Assembly (NCBI GenBank): GCA_030268105.1
Contig: BSDZ01000112.1
Coordinates: 434,001 to 498,000, forward strand
DNA: 64,000 nucleotides
Direction: 5' to 3'
DNA from: Volvox africanus
Lineage: Eukaryota; Chlorophyta; Chlorophyceae; Chlamydomonadales; Volvocaceae
Shown: positions 46,548-58,400 of the stretch, piece after piece
Position numbering within the stretch: the first letter of the stretch is position 1
Layout: every line of letters begins with the position of its first letter
Made by a program: the position numbers and the translations under genes
The notes under the pieces: generated by a model
Told to the model about the DNA's origin: nothing
Seen by the model: the letters and a program-made list of their open reading frames with translations, nothing else
The model's database searches: none

Positions 46548-49500
46548 GTGGGCCAGATGGTAGCAAAGTGCCGTGCAGTACGGGCTCTTTTGCCCTCTGT
46601 TTTAAACCAAGTGGAGCAGGTGATAGGGAGACGTTTTTCTTTTGATGCACGAACTGTCCGTGCCGGCTTTGATGGCTTTTGTAATCTGTTTGAGCCTCAA
46701 GGTCGCCCCCTATCCTCCGCTAACTTGGGTGGGCATACTATCTTGTTCACTCCCTCTTCACTCTGCGAGCTACAGAAGCAATTAGCTCTCTTTAGGGCAT
46801 GCAAACGTCAACACCCTGATACCTCAGCATGCATCTTGCTGCCTGAGTATGTGTCCCGACGCAACCCTTCTTTTCTGTCGGGAATGCAACGGGTCTTAAG
46901 GTTTAATCCAGGGACGGCTCTTTTCCATAGCCTTGATATGGCAGGTGAGGTTGTTCAACTCCCTGGAAGCCCATACTCTGTTGACGTCTGGTTTGCTGCT
47001 CCTAAATCGGTTCAGGAGGGCTTGCCTGAGACTGAACCCTGTATTTCAGTTCTCTGCTTGCCTAAAGCTGCTGCCCTGATAGGTGCTGGCGTACCTCTGA
47101 TCACCGTAAGTACGGCAGGTCGTACGTTCACCGCCCTAGCCGACTCTGGAGCCAGTGATGATTTCATTTCGGCTTCAGTGGTTACGCAGCTTGGCCTGAA
47201 ACCTAGCCCATGCTCCTGGTCAGAAGTTACCCTTGCTGATGGGGGTAAGCAGGCTATCTTGGGGCAGGTTAATCTTCGTCTATCTGCAGGTCCTTTAAGG
47301 TTAAATGTCCGCCCATACGTGTTGCCTGAGCTAACTGACGCTGCCACGTATATCTTGGGTTCTTCCACGCTAGCACAGTATGGGGCTGTCCTTGACTATG
47401 AGGCTAAATCTTTGCGCCTGCGCAAGGGGAATCTAGTCTGCAAGGTACCCTTTACTACTGCCGGACAGCCACCAGATCAGATGACACCTGCGCCTTGCTT
47501 TAATTATGCAACCACTGCTATCTGTCAGCACACTGAACCTGAAGTTGTTGGCAGAAAAGCAGCAGTTCGCATGATTCGCAAGGGGGCCCATGCTTTACTA
47601 GTACGGCCCAAGTTGCACCTGAATGCAACTTCTATCCCAGCTGATGCCACTGACCCTGAGCTTGAGGCCCTGTTACAGGAATATGCAGATATATTCCAGG
47701 AGGTCCCTGGTAAGCCTCCAATGCGGCCTGTGGATCACACCATACCTTTGGTGCCTGGTGCAGTACCCGTTTCCCGCCCCATGTATCGGCTAAGCCCCTT
47801 GGAGCTGGACGAGGTCAAACGACAGGTTACTGAGCTGCTGAAAAAAGGTATGATACGGCCAAGCACATCCCCATACTCCGCCCCTATTCTGTTTGTGGGA
47901 AAGAAGGATGGGACTCTGCGAATGTGCATTGACTATAGGGGGTTAAATGCCGCAACAGTTAAGAACCGTTACCCCCTCCCACGTGTCGATGATCTGCTGG
48001 ATAAGCTAAAAGATTCTGCATTCTTTAGCTCTATTGACCTCCAGCAGGGGTATAATCAGATTCGTATAGCAGAATCTGACATCCCTAAAACGGCTTTCCG
48101 TACGCCGTTTGGCCATTTTGAATATACCGTCCTTAGTTTCGGACTGACGAACGCCCCTGCAACGTTCCAAGCCGTCATGGACCGCATCTTCAGGCCATAC
48201 ATCGACAAATTCGTCATCTGTTATCTGGACGATATCCTGGTGTTTTCAAAGACCCGTGAGGAGCACATACAACACCTCCGCCTGGTCTTTGAGGTTCTGC
48301 GGCGTGAGCAGCTGTATGCTAAGCGTTCTAAGTGCCACTGGGCACAACCACAGGTGGAGTATCTGGGGCATATAGTGTCTCAGGGTGGCATACGGATGGA
48401 CCCCAGGAAAACTGCTGTTGTTCGGGATTGGCCAGTGCCCTCCAACCTTCAGGAACTGCGTAAGTTTTTGGGCCTGACCAACTACTTTCGTAAGTTCATA
48501 GAGCGCTACTCAGTCATTGCTGCACCGCTAACAAACCTCACACGTAAGGGAGCCTTCTCTTCACCTGAGGCCTGGACCCCCGCATGCCAAGAAGCTTTTG
48601 ATGCTTTGAAGCGTGCTATCTCTGATGATATTATCCTGCACTTCCCTGACTACTCATTGCCGTTCCGTGTAGAGGTCATAACTGATGCATCTATACATGG
48701 GACGGGGGCAGTTCTGTTGCAGCAGGGACGCCCCATTGCATATACGAGTAAGAAGTTTTCGGGGGCTGAAACCCGTTATACCACTGGGGAACAGGAATTT
48801 CTGGCGGTCCTACATGCCTTGAAGGAATGGCGATGTTACCTTGAGGGCCGGCCTTTTGCCCTCAAGACTGATCACAAACCCCTTACGTTTCTGCAAGGTG
48901 TGCCCTCCCTTAACCGACGCCAGGCCCGCTGGATGGAATACCTGGCACGGTTTAACTTTGATTGGGAGTACCTGAGCGGCTCACTTAACATAGCTGATGC
49001 TCTCAGTAGGCACCCCTCACTGCATGCAGCCATTCTGGCGGTAAGCACACGGAGTAGGTCTCAGGCAAAACCTAACTTCGTGCCCTCCGATTTTACCAAG
49101 CGCTTGAAACAGGCTTATGCAGCCGACCCGTGGTTCACAATTCACAACAACACGGGGCACTTGGTACAGGAGCATGGCTTATGGATCCGATCGGAAGGAT
49201 CCCACCGTCAGATTGTCGTACCTAACGACGATTCATTACGTCGTGAACTTCTCTCACGTTTTCATGACGGCCCTCTTGCTGGGCATCCTGGCTGCACGCG
49301 GTTACTAGAGCTTTTGCGGCGTCAATTCTGGTGGCCCCGCATGGCTAAGGACACCGAAAATTATGTCCTCTGTTGCGACCTGTGCCAGCGCAATAAGGCC
49401 CAGTCTGGTAAAGCACATGGGCATCTCCAACCTCTTCCTATTCCTGACGCTCCGTGGGAAAGCGTCTCTATGGACTTTATTGTTGCGCTGCCCAAAACTG

Positions 49501-50570
49501 AGGGAGGATACGATGCCGTGCTGGTCCTGGTCGACCGTTTCACCAAGATGGTCCACCTGGCCCCCACGACATCATCCTGCACAGCTGAGCAAACGGCCCG
49601 TCTATTTTTCGACAATGTGGTACGTTTGCATGGGGTCCCCAAGTCCGTGGTATCTGACCGCGGCACTCAATTTGCAAGTAAGTTTTGGGGCGCCCTGGGG
49701 ACTCTGGTAGGAATGCGGGTGAACCTGTCCACCGCCTACCACCCCCAATCTGATGGGCAAACAGAGCGTGTTAACCGTGCCCTGGGTGATATGCTCCGTA
49801 ACTTTGCAGGACGCACCCCTACTGCATGGGATACCTACCTAGCCGCTGCTGAGTTTGCCATTAATAACGCTACTAACCGGTCCGTTGGTAATAGTCCGTT
49901 TTTCCTGAATTACGGTTTTAACCCTGCTTTGCCTGTTTGGCGGGAGTTGGACGTAAATGTTCCAGCTGCAAAAACGTTTGCTAAGTCTTTCGTGTCCCGA
50001 CTAACTGACGCTAAAGCTTGCCTGGAAGCTGCACAGCAACGGGCTATGGACTATTATAACAAGTCCAAAAAGGACGTCACGTTCACCAAGGGCCAGCTGG
50101 TTATGTTGAGCACGAAGAACCTTCGTTCCCTGGCTGATGGGTCTCGCAAGTTATTACCGCGCTTTGTGGGGCCTTATCCTGTCGTACGCATGGTAGGGTC
50201 GGTGGCTGTAGAGTTACAACTCCCATCTGACCTACGCATTCATCCCACATTTCATGTATCTCTCGTACGTCCATATCGGGGTACTCTGCCTGAGGCTAAC
50301 GATAGCATCCCTCCTGTTACGGAAGCTAATCCCTCTACCTGGTTATCGGGTAAGCAGACCCTGTATGCTGTCGAACGTATCCTAGATTACCGTGCACGAC
50401 GCGTTGGCAAGGGCAGGCGTAAGCGCAATGTGCATGAGTACCTGGTTAAATGGTCTGGGTATTCATCTGAGCACAATAGCTGGGAACCGGCACGTAACTT
50501 CACCCCTGACATGAAACCCCTGCTTGATGAAGCTAGGCTGCGGGCACAGTCTAAGGACGGACCTCTCTGA
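46548..50570 (+). CDS. pol: Pol polyprotein: protease, reverse transcriptase, RNase H, integrase, chromodomain
   Basis: 1340 codons from an in-frame GTG (first ATG at 46557). Residue positions are counted from the GTG. The aspartic protease motif ADSGAS is near 198. The reverse transcriptase has SSIDLQQGYNQI and the catalytic YLDD near 559. RNase H has ITDAS near 711. Integrase has the H-H-C-C zinc domain (HPGC...CDLCQRNKA) from about 905 and the catalytic acids in MDFIVALPK, VSDRGTQF and QTERVNR (about 976, 1037, 1072). A C-terminal chromodomain (VERILDYR...YLVKWSGY...NSWEPA) spans about 1273-1315 and probably steers integration through histone marks. No frameshift or internal stop. It is in the same frame as gag, with 16 sense codons between the gag TAG and the GTG, so it is most simply made as a Gag-Pol readthrough product. 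Confidence 0.96.
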   Translation: MGQMVAKCRAVRALLPSVLNQVEQVIGRRFSFDARTVRAGFDGFCNLFEPQGRPLSSANLGGHTILFTPSSLCELQKQLALFRACKRQHPDTSACILLPEYVSRRNPSFLSGMQRVLRFNPGTALFHSLDMAGEVVQLPGSPYSVDVWFAAPKSVQEGLPETEPCISVLCLPKAAALIGAGVPLITVSTAGRTFTALADSGASDDFISASVVTQLGLKPSPCSWSEVTLADGGKQAILGQVNLRLSAGPLRLNVRPYVLPELTDAATYILGSSTLAQYGAVLDYEAKSLRLRKGNLVCKVPFTTAGQPPDQMTPAPCFNYATTAICQHTEPEVVGRKAAVRMIRKGAHALLVRPKLHLNATSIPADATDPELEALLQEYADIFQEVPGKPPMRPVDHTIPLVPGAVPVSRPMYRLSPLELDEVKRQVTELLKKGMIRPSTSPYSAPILFVGKKDGTLRMCIDYRGLNAATVKNRYPLPRVDDLLDKLKDSAFFSSIDLQQGYNQIRIAESDIPKTAFRTPFGHFEYTVLSFGLTNAPATFQAVMDRIFRPYIDKFVICYLDDILVFSKTREEHIQHLRLVFEVLRREQLYAKRSKCHWAQPQVEYLGHIVSQGGIRMDPRKTAVVRDWPVPSNLQELRKFLGLTNYFRKFIERYSVIAAPLTNLTRKGAFSSPEAWTPACQEAFDALKRAISDDIILHFPDYSLPFRVEVITDASIHGTGAVLLQQGRPIAYTSKKFSGAETRYTTGEQEFLAVLHALKEWRCYLEGRPFALKTDHKPLTFLQGVPSLNRRQARWMEYLARFNFDWEYLSGSLNIADALSRHPSLHAAILAVSTRSRSQAKPNFVPSDFTKRLKQAYAADPWFTIHNNTGHLVQEHGLWIRSEGSHRQIVVPNDDSLRRELLSRFHDGPLAGHPGCTRLLELLRRQFWWPRMAKDTENYVLCCDLCQRNKAQSGKAHGHLQPLPIPDAPWESVSMDFIVALPKTEGGYDAVLVLVDRFTKMVHLAPTTSSCTAEQTARLFFDNVVRLHGVPKSVVSDRGTQFASKFWGALGTLVGMRVNLSTAYHPQSDGQTERVNRALGDMLRNFAGRTPTAWDTYLAAAEFAINNATNRSVGNSPFFLNYGFNPALPVWRELDVNVPAAKTFAKSFVSRLTDAKACLEAAQQRAMDYYNKSKKDVTFTKGQLVMLSTKNLRSLADGSRKLLPRFVGPYPVVRMVGSVAVELQLPSDLRIHPTFHVSLVRPYRGTLPEANDSIPPVTEANPSTWLSGKQTLYAVERILDYRARRVGKGRRKRNVHEYLVKWSGYSSEHNSWEPARNFTPDMKPLLDEARLRAQSKDGPL

Positions 50571-50624
50571 CGCTGTCCTACTTCAACCTGTCTGCTCTCT
50601 TCTTATGCATCGGGACGCTGCATC

Positions 50625-50639
50625 TAGAGGGGGAACAAT
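50625..50639 (+). other. Polypurine tract
   Basis: AGAGGGGGAACAAT directly precedes the 3' LTR; the usual primer for plus-strand synthesis. Confidence 0.8.
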
Positions 50640-51054
50640 TGTTGTATCCTTAATGCATTTCGGTAATTCATTAAGATATAATAATTATCTGTTTATTATT
50701 TTATAATATAATATATTTAATTATCATATTAACTGTTTCATGTTTCCATCTGGCATTCGATTTGTGGATTTGGTCTCGGCTGTCGACGACCAATACTAAC
50801 CGACTTCCTGAAACATCCGAACCTGTCGGTTACTCCATAACCTGTATGGAATGGGCCATTTACCGCCTGAATGGTAAATGGTGGAACATCTGGTTCCTGG
50901 TTCACTGAATCTCCGGTTGTAGTGGTGACTTCTGAAGGTCACGCCCGGTTCGAGGCCTCTCAAGTACGACCTAGTCGGCGGCTCTACTTAATCGGGCTCT
51001 GGCACAACAACCGGTATCTTTTGATACCACCCTTCGTGGGTACCATATACAACA
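50640..51054 (+). repeat. 3' LTR
   Basis: 415 bp, identical to 43900-44314; followed by the CCGGC target duplication. Confidence 0.95.
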
Positions 51055-54000
51055 CCGGCGCACTTGAATGGTGCATTGGATAAATGGCTTCACGCAACGA
51101 GGGGGTGCTGGGCTTCCCGCGCTTTTTAGGTTCCCTATTGCCCGTACTCGTTCGCGAAATATATGTATTAGGCACAAAGTATGACGAGTATCGCATTAAG
51201 TCGTGACACGGGGACTACCCTCCCCACCACTACTTATGTTTGCTGTTCATTTGGCAATAAATTTGTGAACGTTAGTTGGTTGGGAGTTGGGGTTTACGGT
51301 TGCAGTCGGCCCTACCGGGGGTTGATGCTGCCTTCACAACGGGAGACCCGTGTTTTCATGCTATGGGTGTCGAAGGTGACACTGTCGAAGTAGTACTTCA
51401 CCCAGCACCGGGTGGTGATACTGGTGGCGGCGGCAGCAGCGGTGGCGGCAGCATCCTTGCATCCTTGTATGAAAGGGTGAGATGGGTAAACGGCGTGAAG
51501 AATGACTTTGAGAAACCCATCTCGGCCTTTCCTGGATTTGGAAAAGCAGTTTGGGGGGCCTTCAAAGGTCCGTATGGGTGATCGGTCAGACGGCCCTAGC
51601 CCGCCGAGGTGGCACTACGGTGCACGAAGTACAGACAGGGAGAGACTGGAGAAACACCTTCTTAAGATTTCCCCGATTAGTGGGAAAATGGCGGGGTCAC
51701 GAGTGTATGCCATCCGCGCAGTAACCACGCAGCACCCTCACCAGCATTGGCAGTACAGTAGATCCTTTTTCCAGTAGCTTAGACCCTTGCCCCGGGCCCC
51801 CGTGTGGCCCACTAGGTGACTGTGGCAATGGGCTCTGTGATTGCCAGCGTGGACCAGGACAAGGGCAGGTGGGTTTGTGCGGCTTATGCATGACAAATAA
51901 CCTTATCCAGGGCCCCGGAACCCAACGCGTGGCACCCGAACGCGCACCCGTTCGAATTCATACGATTCGTACAATCCTGCCAACCATAGGCTGGGCTAAT
52001 TAAGGGCTGATTAAGTGTAATGAAGTTTAATTATGTCTGACTGGCTTGTCAGGCACAATGAGCCCAGTCTGTAGTTGGCAGGGCAAAGGAGACTTGAACC
52101 CTGGGAAGGATTTTAAGTATGAAGGACTGATTATGTGCACTTACGAATACGGATGAGCGACATTTTGAACCCATTCCGATCCATTTCATATTGGTTTTCC
52201 TTCGCACGATTTGGTCTCCCTGCGAAAAGGTGTGCGGAATATGGCTGGACCAGGGAGGTATGAAGAGGGTAAATATGCAACCTAACGGTCAGCCAACTGG
52301 GACTGCCAATGGTCGGCCAACTGCCGAGTCGCACACTCCTCGCTCTCCCCTGGGCTGGAAGGTATCTGCCGTTAGTTATAGGAAATACAGCACCAGATCA
52401 AAGGGCAAGAAAACCTAAGCATGTGGAGAGCAGATATTTAGACGCGCATCTATGACTTCCCTGAACATCCATGAAACCAGCTACGTACAAACTGGTTATT
52501 ATAAAACATGCATGTATATCAGTTAGTTTCTCGCCGCCCTGGTCCATCCTAAATTACATTCTTCATGTCAAGTACGAGTACGTACTTGAAATGAATAATG
52601 TGTGTTTTCCTACTCGCCCTCGATATATCTCCACGTGCATGCATATGCATAAATATATGTATGGTTCCCTGCCTCTTATAAGCAGCAGAAACTAAAACAA
52701 CAATAGTAATAACAACTAACGGCCGTCTTTCCTTTGCCTGCACTTAGCAAATGTACATTTCGTCGCGCGTAATCTGCACTGCTGCATGCAATGGAATCTA
52801 TCTGCACGGCACTGCACGCACGACATCCATTCCCTCATTTTACATCACCAAAACATATGTACGACGACGGTTTCATATAATGAATGAAGTTGGCAGCTAG
52901 CAGCGCGCGATCTCCCGACAGCAGACGCTGCTCCCGGCGGGAGCCTTAATGTTGCAACATAACAAGAGACATAGTGAATGAATACATCATTCGTTCGCTC
53001 ATTTTGATATTGAGACGACGCGTGCCTGGCGGAACTTGCTTCAGTATCATGCCCTTATCAGTAGTGCGTGACGCGATGATTTGGCGGAAGCGAGTGAGAG
53101 ATCGAGTACATATATAAATACGAAAGCATTGAGAACCTTCGCCACGCAGACAGCAGTGAGCGAATGATGAATGAACTAACGTAACGGGTACCGCCGGCAT
53201 CGTTGGAACGGCGGCTGTAGGTGCCACATCAAGTGGCCCTTCGTGTGAGCACTATCAGTGTACGGAGGGATGCAGATGCAGATGATGAAGCCAGCGACGG
53301 ACGATCAGTCAACCTATGCGGGGTGCAACGGGCGGACTTCTTGTTTTCCGCGATTTCAGTTGTGTCGAAGATGTAAGCAAGATGCAGTGTGCGTGGGCTG
53401 TCGCCTTATTAATACAACTCGATAAACTAAGCACGCATGTATGCATGTATGCAAGTTTTTATTACTACTATGAATTTATTTTTTGCGTGTAACAGAATGA
53501 TAATTACAGAGTGTTGAATAAATGCATTTATTTACAGATATAAAGCAGCATGAACTATAACAACACTACATATCGTTAGTTCTGTACGTCGGCTGCAGCA
53601 GCTCGCTCGTTTATTTTGTTTATTTGTTTGTTGCTGTGCACCCACCGTCGTTGCTCGCTTCCTTCGTCAGTCAAAGCGTAAAAATAGCATCAGCGTTTAT
53701 CTGCTTATGCATGGTCAAAATATACAAATACGACGTTGTTTTCCCGTCTTTCGTGCGTGCAACGAACGACTGCTGCTGCGAGAACGAAGCGACAAATATA
53801 CAAATACAAATCATAAAAATTTATGATGGAGATGTTGGCTTGATCGTTCCCGGCTTGCGAGGCGCCCGTGGCCTGATGCTGCCTGTCCTGTCGGCCAAGA
53901 CAAGAAAAATAACGCTCGCGCGACCAGATGTCGGACGCTGCGATGCATCGCTCATCATCACCTTCACCAAATTCAGGTCTAAATGATAACAATTAGTACC

Positions 54001-55495
54001 ATCTATACAATTCATACTTAACATGCTTCTATAACAATACATAATTATGTTAAAGCATGTTATATATACCTAACTATTATTATACTGCATCATTGAAATA
54101 TTGTCGTCCCGACGGTTCATCTCTGGATAGATCCTAGGAACGAGCGAATACGGGCGGGTGAGTGCCGCCCCCTCTAGTTCCTCCCGACTTCTCGCTTTGG
54201 CTCTCGCTTCGGCTTTATCTCATCGACCGAGCGAGACACGGTTAATTACGGTTCTAACGCCTCACCTGTCGTCGTCGTCGTCGCCATCGTCGTCGTCGTT
54301 GTCGTCGTCCTGCATCAGCATATCCAGGTATATAGTTTAGTTATAAGCGCCTCTCCGCGTCAACGTGTCCTTCTCCCCTCCCATAATAATAGGATATGTA
54401 CCAAGGCATTAAAATTGTATGAGATACAGCTACTTTTACAGATACTTAGATTCTAAAATGCATTGCATTTCCACGATTTTTTCTCCTTGCGGCTGCATAC
54501 ATAGGTGACGGCTTGCTGTTCTCTATCGTTCAAGCTGACTGTTCCGTCACTTCGTTCATATAATATAATAGGTTACATACATATATATACATATACATGA
54601 ATCATACTCACGGTGCTGATATATATTATACTCACGGAAGTTTGCGACAGTTGCGGGGCCCTCGCTCATATATATACATACATACATCTCCTTCCAAGTA
54701 AGCCAACGCGAAATAACATATATAGCCAAGGCAAACAAGCCTCCTCCAATCAGCAGGCAGCACGGCCGCCGATTCGAGCGAGGCAAGTGTATATAGGGTT
54801 AGATAGTGTATGTTATGGAACTGCCTATTATGTATACATTGATGGACTTGAGGCGGGGCCATGGCGGGCGGGGCAAGCAACCTATCACAATGTGACGGAC
54901 AATGTCATGCAAAACTCCCTAGTCGTCGTCCACCCCATTACACAGAACATAAACTACATCCTTTCTGTGCATAACCTAAACCAGTCCGCGAGCAACAAGG
55001 GGTAACGCTGCTAATAGATGATTGAGCCGCCGCTGGCTGGGTGATGCGCGGCATGTTACCTTTTTCATTTACATTCTGCAACACACGCACGCGGTCGCGA
55101 GGGAAACGAGGCGCGAGGCGGGTATACGACCGAGTGAGAAAAAAACGCCTGCACGCTATCTAGCTGCTAGGCAGGCTAAGCTGGGCTCCGTAAGCTAGGA
55201 AAGGTTTTAGCAAGCTGATCTAGTTTGCGGTCATCGCTCACTCGCTAGGGCCACGGATGTAATTCAAATGTTGCGGGCTTGTCCACGGAGGGAAATGGAT
55301 CGTGTTGGTTGCTTCTATCAACTTACCTGAAATACGCTTTCGTTTCTCTGTATCAGCCGTGTCTCCCCATCTCCCCCTCTCCCCTCTCCCCTCTCCCCCT
55401 CGTTTTTCACTCTTCTCCCACTCCCCCTCTCTCTCGCGAGCTCACTTTGGATCCCATTTGCCAATCACTCATCCATTCAGAAGATCCACTTGCCA
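51055..55495. other. Gene-poor interval downstream of the retrotransposon
   Basis: It holds a possible exon pair (51306-51476 and 51816-51868, listed separately) and a (TCG)n-rich microsatellite at about 54270-54310. An open frame at 54613-55005 (part: NSLVVVHPITQNINYI) has no recognised domain. CT-rich DNA at about 55363-55435 is probably the 5' UTR or last upstream intron of the PUF gene. No other gene was found. Confidence 0.45.
51306..51868 (+). CDS. Candidate exon pair of an unidentified gene
   Basis: Exon A 51306-51476 (TTGCAG acceptor; AAAGG^GTGAGA donor) codes 57 residues including DAAFTTGDPCFHAMGVEGDT and a Gly/Ser run. Exon B 51816-51868 (ACTAG acceptor; GGGCAG^GTGGGT donor) continues in phase with VTVAMGSVIASVDQDKG. 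An ATG at 51082 opens a 40-residue frame (MASRNEGVLGFPRF...) just after the retrotransposon, and might be the first exon. No family is recognised and no terminal exon was found; the element may have disrupted this locus. Confidence 0.3.
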
Positions 55496-58400
55496 ATGGC
55501 GTTAGTGAATACAAGGGCTGCCAGCGCGGCCGTACCAGTGTACGACACCAATTCCATCAGCAGATCCAACAGCAGTGGATCCGGTAACACATTGAAAACC
55601 GGAAGCGGCGGCGGCAACTGGGGGACCGATGCAGGCGGCACCGGTGTAGTACCGTGTAATGGACAACCGCCGGTGGCTGCGGCTGCAGCGACTGCGGGGT
55701 TTTCGCCTGTTGTCGTACTTCCAGCTTTATGCAGCTCTTCTATTGATTCAGCACACTCTGTTGTGTCGTCGCTCGCCAGCCATGCACAGGAGTTAGCGCG
55801 TGTGGCCAGCAGTTGCGGTGGCGGCGGCGGTGACGTTGGCTGCGACGTTGGCGGCGGTGATGGCGGCGACGATGGCATCAGGAAAGATGAGCGAACGCCA
55901 GTCGACGATGACTTAAATTCAGTGACTCTGCAACCTGGTGCGGCAAGTGCATCGTTGACCTTCCCTGGAGCGGCGGTGCCACTTGCAGCGGCGGCGACAT
56001 TGTTGCCGCCGAGCCAATACCAGCGCTACTGCGCCCGCATGTGTGAAGCGCACGCGCAGGCAATGGCAGAGCTGGCTTCGTCGTCGTCAACGAGAGTAAA
56101 GAACGGCAACACTGACAACTGCGTTGGCGTCGTAGACTCGGCGCGGCGTAATGCGTCGGACTCGGACCTGTGGCTGGCGGCCGTCTCAGCAGCTAATAAC
56201 GCCGCCGGCGATGGCGGTGTATCCCAGATGTCACCACTACCGCCGCCGCCGCCGCCTCCACCGCCACGGCCTGGTGGCGGCGCCGGCGGGTACCGTCAAA
56301 GAACCCACGGCGGCGATGGGCAGTGCTGGACCTCCCTGGACGAGTGGCGCCAACGTAACCTTCTAGAGATTGAGGCGACGGAGGGCCTGGTGCCAGGGTT
56401 CCAGAGGTCGCCGCCGCCGCCGCCGTACACTCACGTACAGCGCCACCGATGGTATGATGCGGCCACACCGGCACCGCTTCCGCAGCCCCTGACAGGTCTC
56501 CGACAATCTTTGAGCGCTGGACGCAATTCGTACTTCACAGCTGCCTCCGCTGGTGGCGGCGGCAGTGGTCGTGATGTGTTTGCGCTGCCAGTACGGATGC
56601 CCGCTTCACCACCGTCCAACGGCGGAAGCGGGCTCAGTCCGGCTGGAAAGATGCTCTACAGATTCCTGAACCAACGCGCCACTGGTGGGAATGGTAGTGG
56701 GATTGGCGGAGGCGGCAATTTTGTTGTGACAGGGGAGGGCTACAGCGGTGGCGGCGGCGGCGACGGCGCCATCAGCTGCCATTGTGACGGCGGCGGCGAT
56801 GCTGATGAACCAAACGCTCTGACGAAGGCAGATGCCTTCGCATTCTCACCCATGACAGCGCTCCGAGACGCTGATGGCGCTGCGGTCCTGGAGAGCGGCC
56901 CAACCGCCGGTTCAGCGTCACCGCCGCCGCAGCCAGCCGCCACTGCGGCGACAACGTCAGCTGCTGCAGATTTTGGCGCCGGTGACAGCAGCGACTTCTG
57001 GTTTGCAAATCCGTACGCGCATGGTAGCGATATGTACGACACATATAAGCAACGCTCACCATCGCCGCCGGTCAATAAGGCCCATGACGGCACGGATCTG
57101 TCGTCACTGTCGTACTTACCGCACCTTGGATTCCGGGAAGGTCATTTTGATCTTCCGCAGGGACATGGCGGCCTGCCTCAGTTAGATGGCCTGGGAATGC
57201 CGTATGGCGCAGCGCCACATTTCCAAATGTACGGCGGCAGCAATCCGTTGGGGTCGCTGAACTCCAACGCGCCGGCGTCGCCGCCTCTGTACTGCGGCAG
57301 CATTGGAGATCGCGATGGCCGCGGCGGTCGTGGCGGCTACATCCCAAGTGACTACGGCGGCGGTGGCGGCAGTAGCGTTGGCGGCCGTAGCATCAGCGGC
57401 GGCAACTGTATTCGGTTGGAGTCCCTGTTTGGTCGATTGGTCAGTCTCAGCTGCGACCAGCAAGGAAGTCGAGTGGTGCAGAGGCTTCTGTGCGCCGCGC
57501 AGAGTGAGCAGGCAAGTTTGTCAATAAGTTCGTTGCATTTCGTTAACGGTCGTTCGTTGTGTGGTTGCTAGTAATTTGGAATGTTGGTAGGTTGGCGGAA
57601 CCGTGGTACGTTTTACCCAACAGGACGAGTCATAAATGTCAGTGCATGCGTTGTAGCATGATCTCTCAAGCGCTTGCCTTTTGTTGCGGCACGTATACGT
57701 GCAGTCCCATGGGTCGGCGTGCAGTCCCATGGGTCGGCATGCAGTCCTGTGGGTCAGCACGGGCCCTTTCGGCACAATGTAGTACCTAGCTAGAGACAAC
57801 GAGCACGTTCGGCTCGAACAGAAATGGAGTCCAATAAAACACCTTTCCGAGTACGGCTGCTCACAAACCTGCTGATTATGTTTTCACAATAGTCTGTGCC
57901 GTACATTGGCATTCGTGCTATCCTATACCCCACATCCATGATTGCGCGTACCATGGCCGTACTGCCGTACACACGCAGGTCGGCCGCTGCTTGGACGAGT
58001 TGTTGCCGTGCGTTACCGAGGTGGCGTGCCATCCATATGGCAATTACGTACTACAGCAGTTGATGACCGTGGGTACGTCGAAAAAGGGTTTCATGGTTCA
58101 GCGCCTAGTGGCAAGGTATTTAGCGGGAGCGCGGCGGGTGTGTGCGTAAGAGGGACACGGGCACGGGGTCAGGAGGATGTGCTAGAATCTTTCTCCCGCC
58201 GCCCGCTCCTATGTTTCAGTTGGTCGTTTCGGTTGGTGACGGAATTCCAACGGGAAAACGGGGTACGCAGTCAAATCTGAATATCGTGTAAAGCTTCACA
58301 AGAAATTACTTTCCAACCAAGAAATTAATTTCTTCCAACCACCTAAGCCGAAACACAAATCCCGTCAGCCCCGTTAGTCCCGTTAGTCCCGTTTGTCCCG

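Larger units (their letters stand above)
43900..51054 (+). mobile_element. Complete Ty3/gypsy LTR retrotransposon (chromovirus)
   Basis: The 7155-bp element is bounded by two 415-bp LTRs that I read as identical base for base. The LTR ends are perfect inverted repeats, TGTTGTAT...ATACAACA, and the element is flanked by a 5-bp target duplication CCGGC (43895-43899 and 51055-51059). Order inside: primer-binding site, leader, gag, a single in-frame stop, pol (protease, reverse transcriptase, RNase H, integrase, chromodomain) and a polypurine tract. The chromodomain at the end of integrase and the domain order place it among chromoviruses. Identical LTRs and unbroken frames mean a very recent insertion that may still be able to move. 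Confidence 0.96.

Noticed and set aside
55496..57511. Stop of the PUF protein at about 57571 (end of the open frame)
   Set aside because: Ending there would truncate the protein after PUF repeat 1; the GC donor at 57512 restores exact 36-residue repeat spacing with the exon at 57979.
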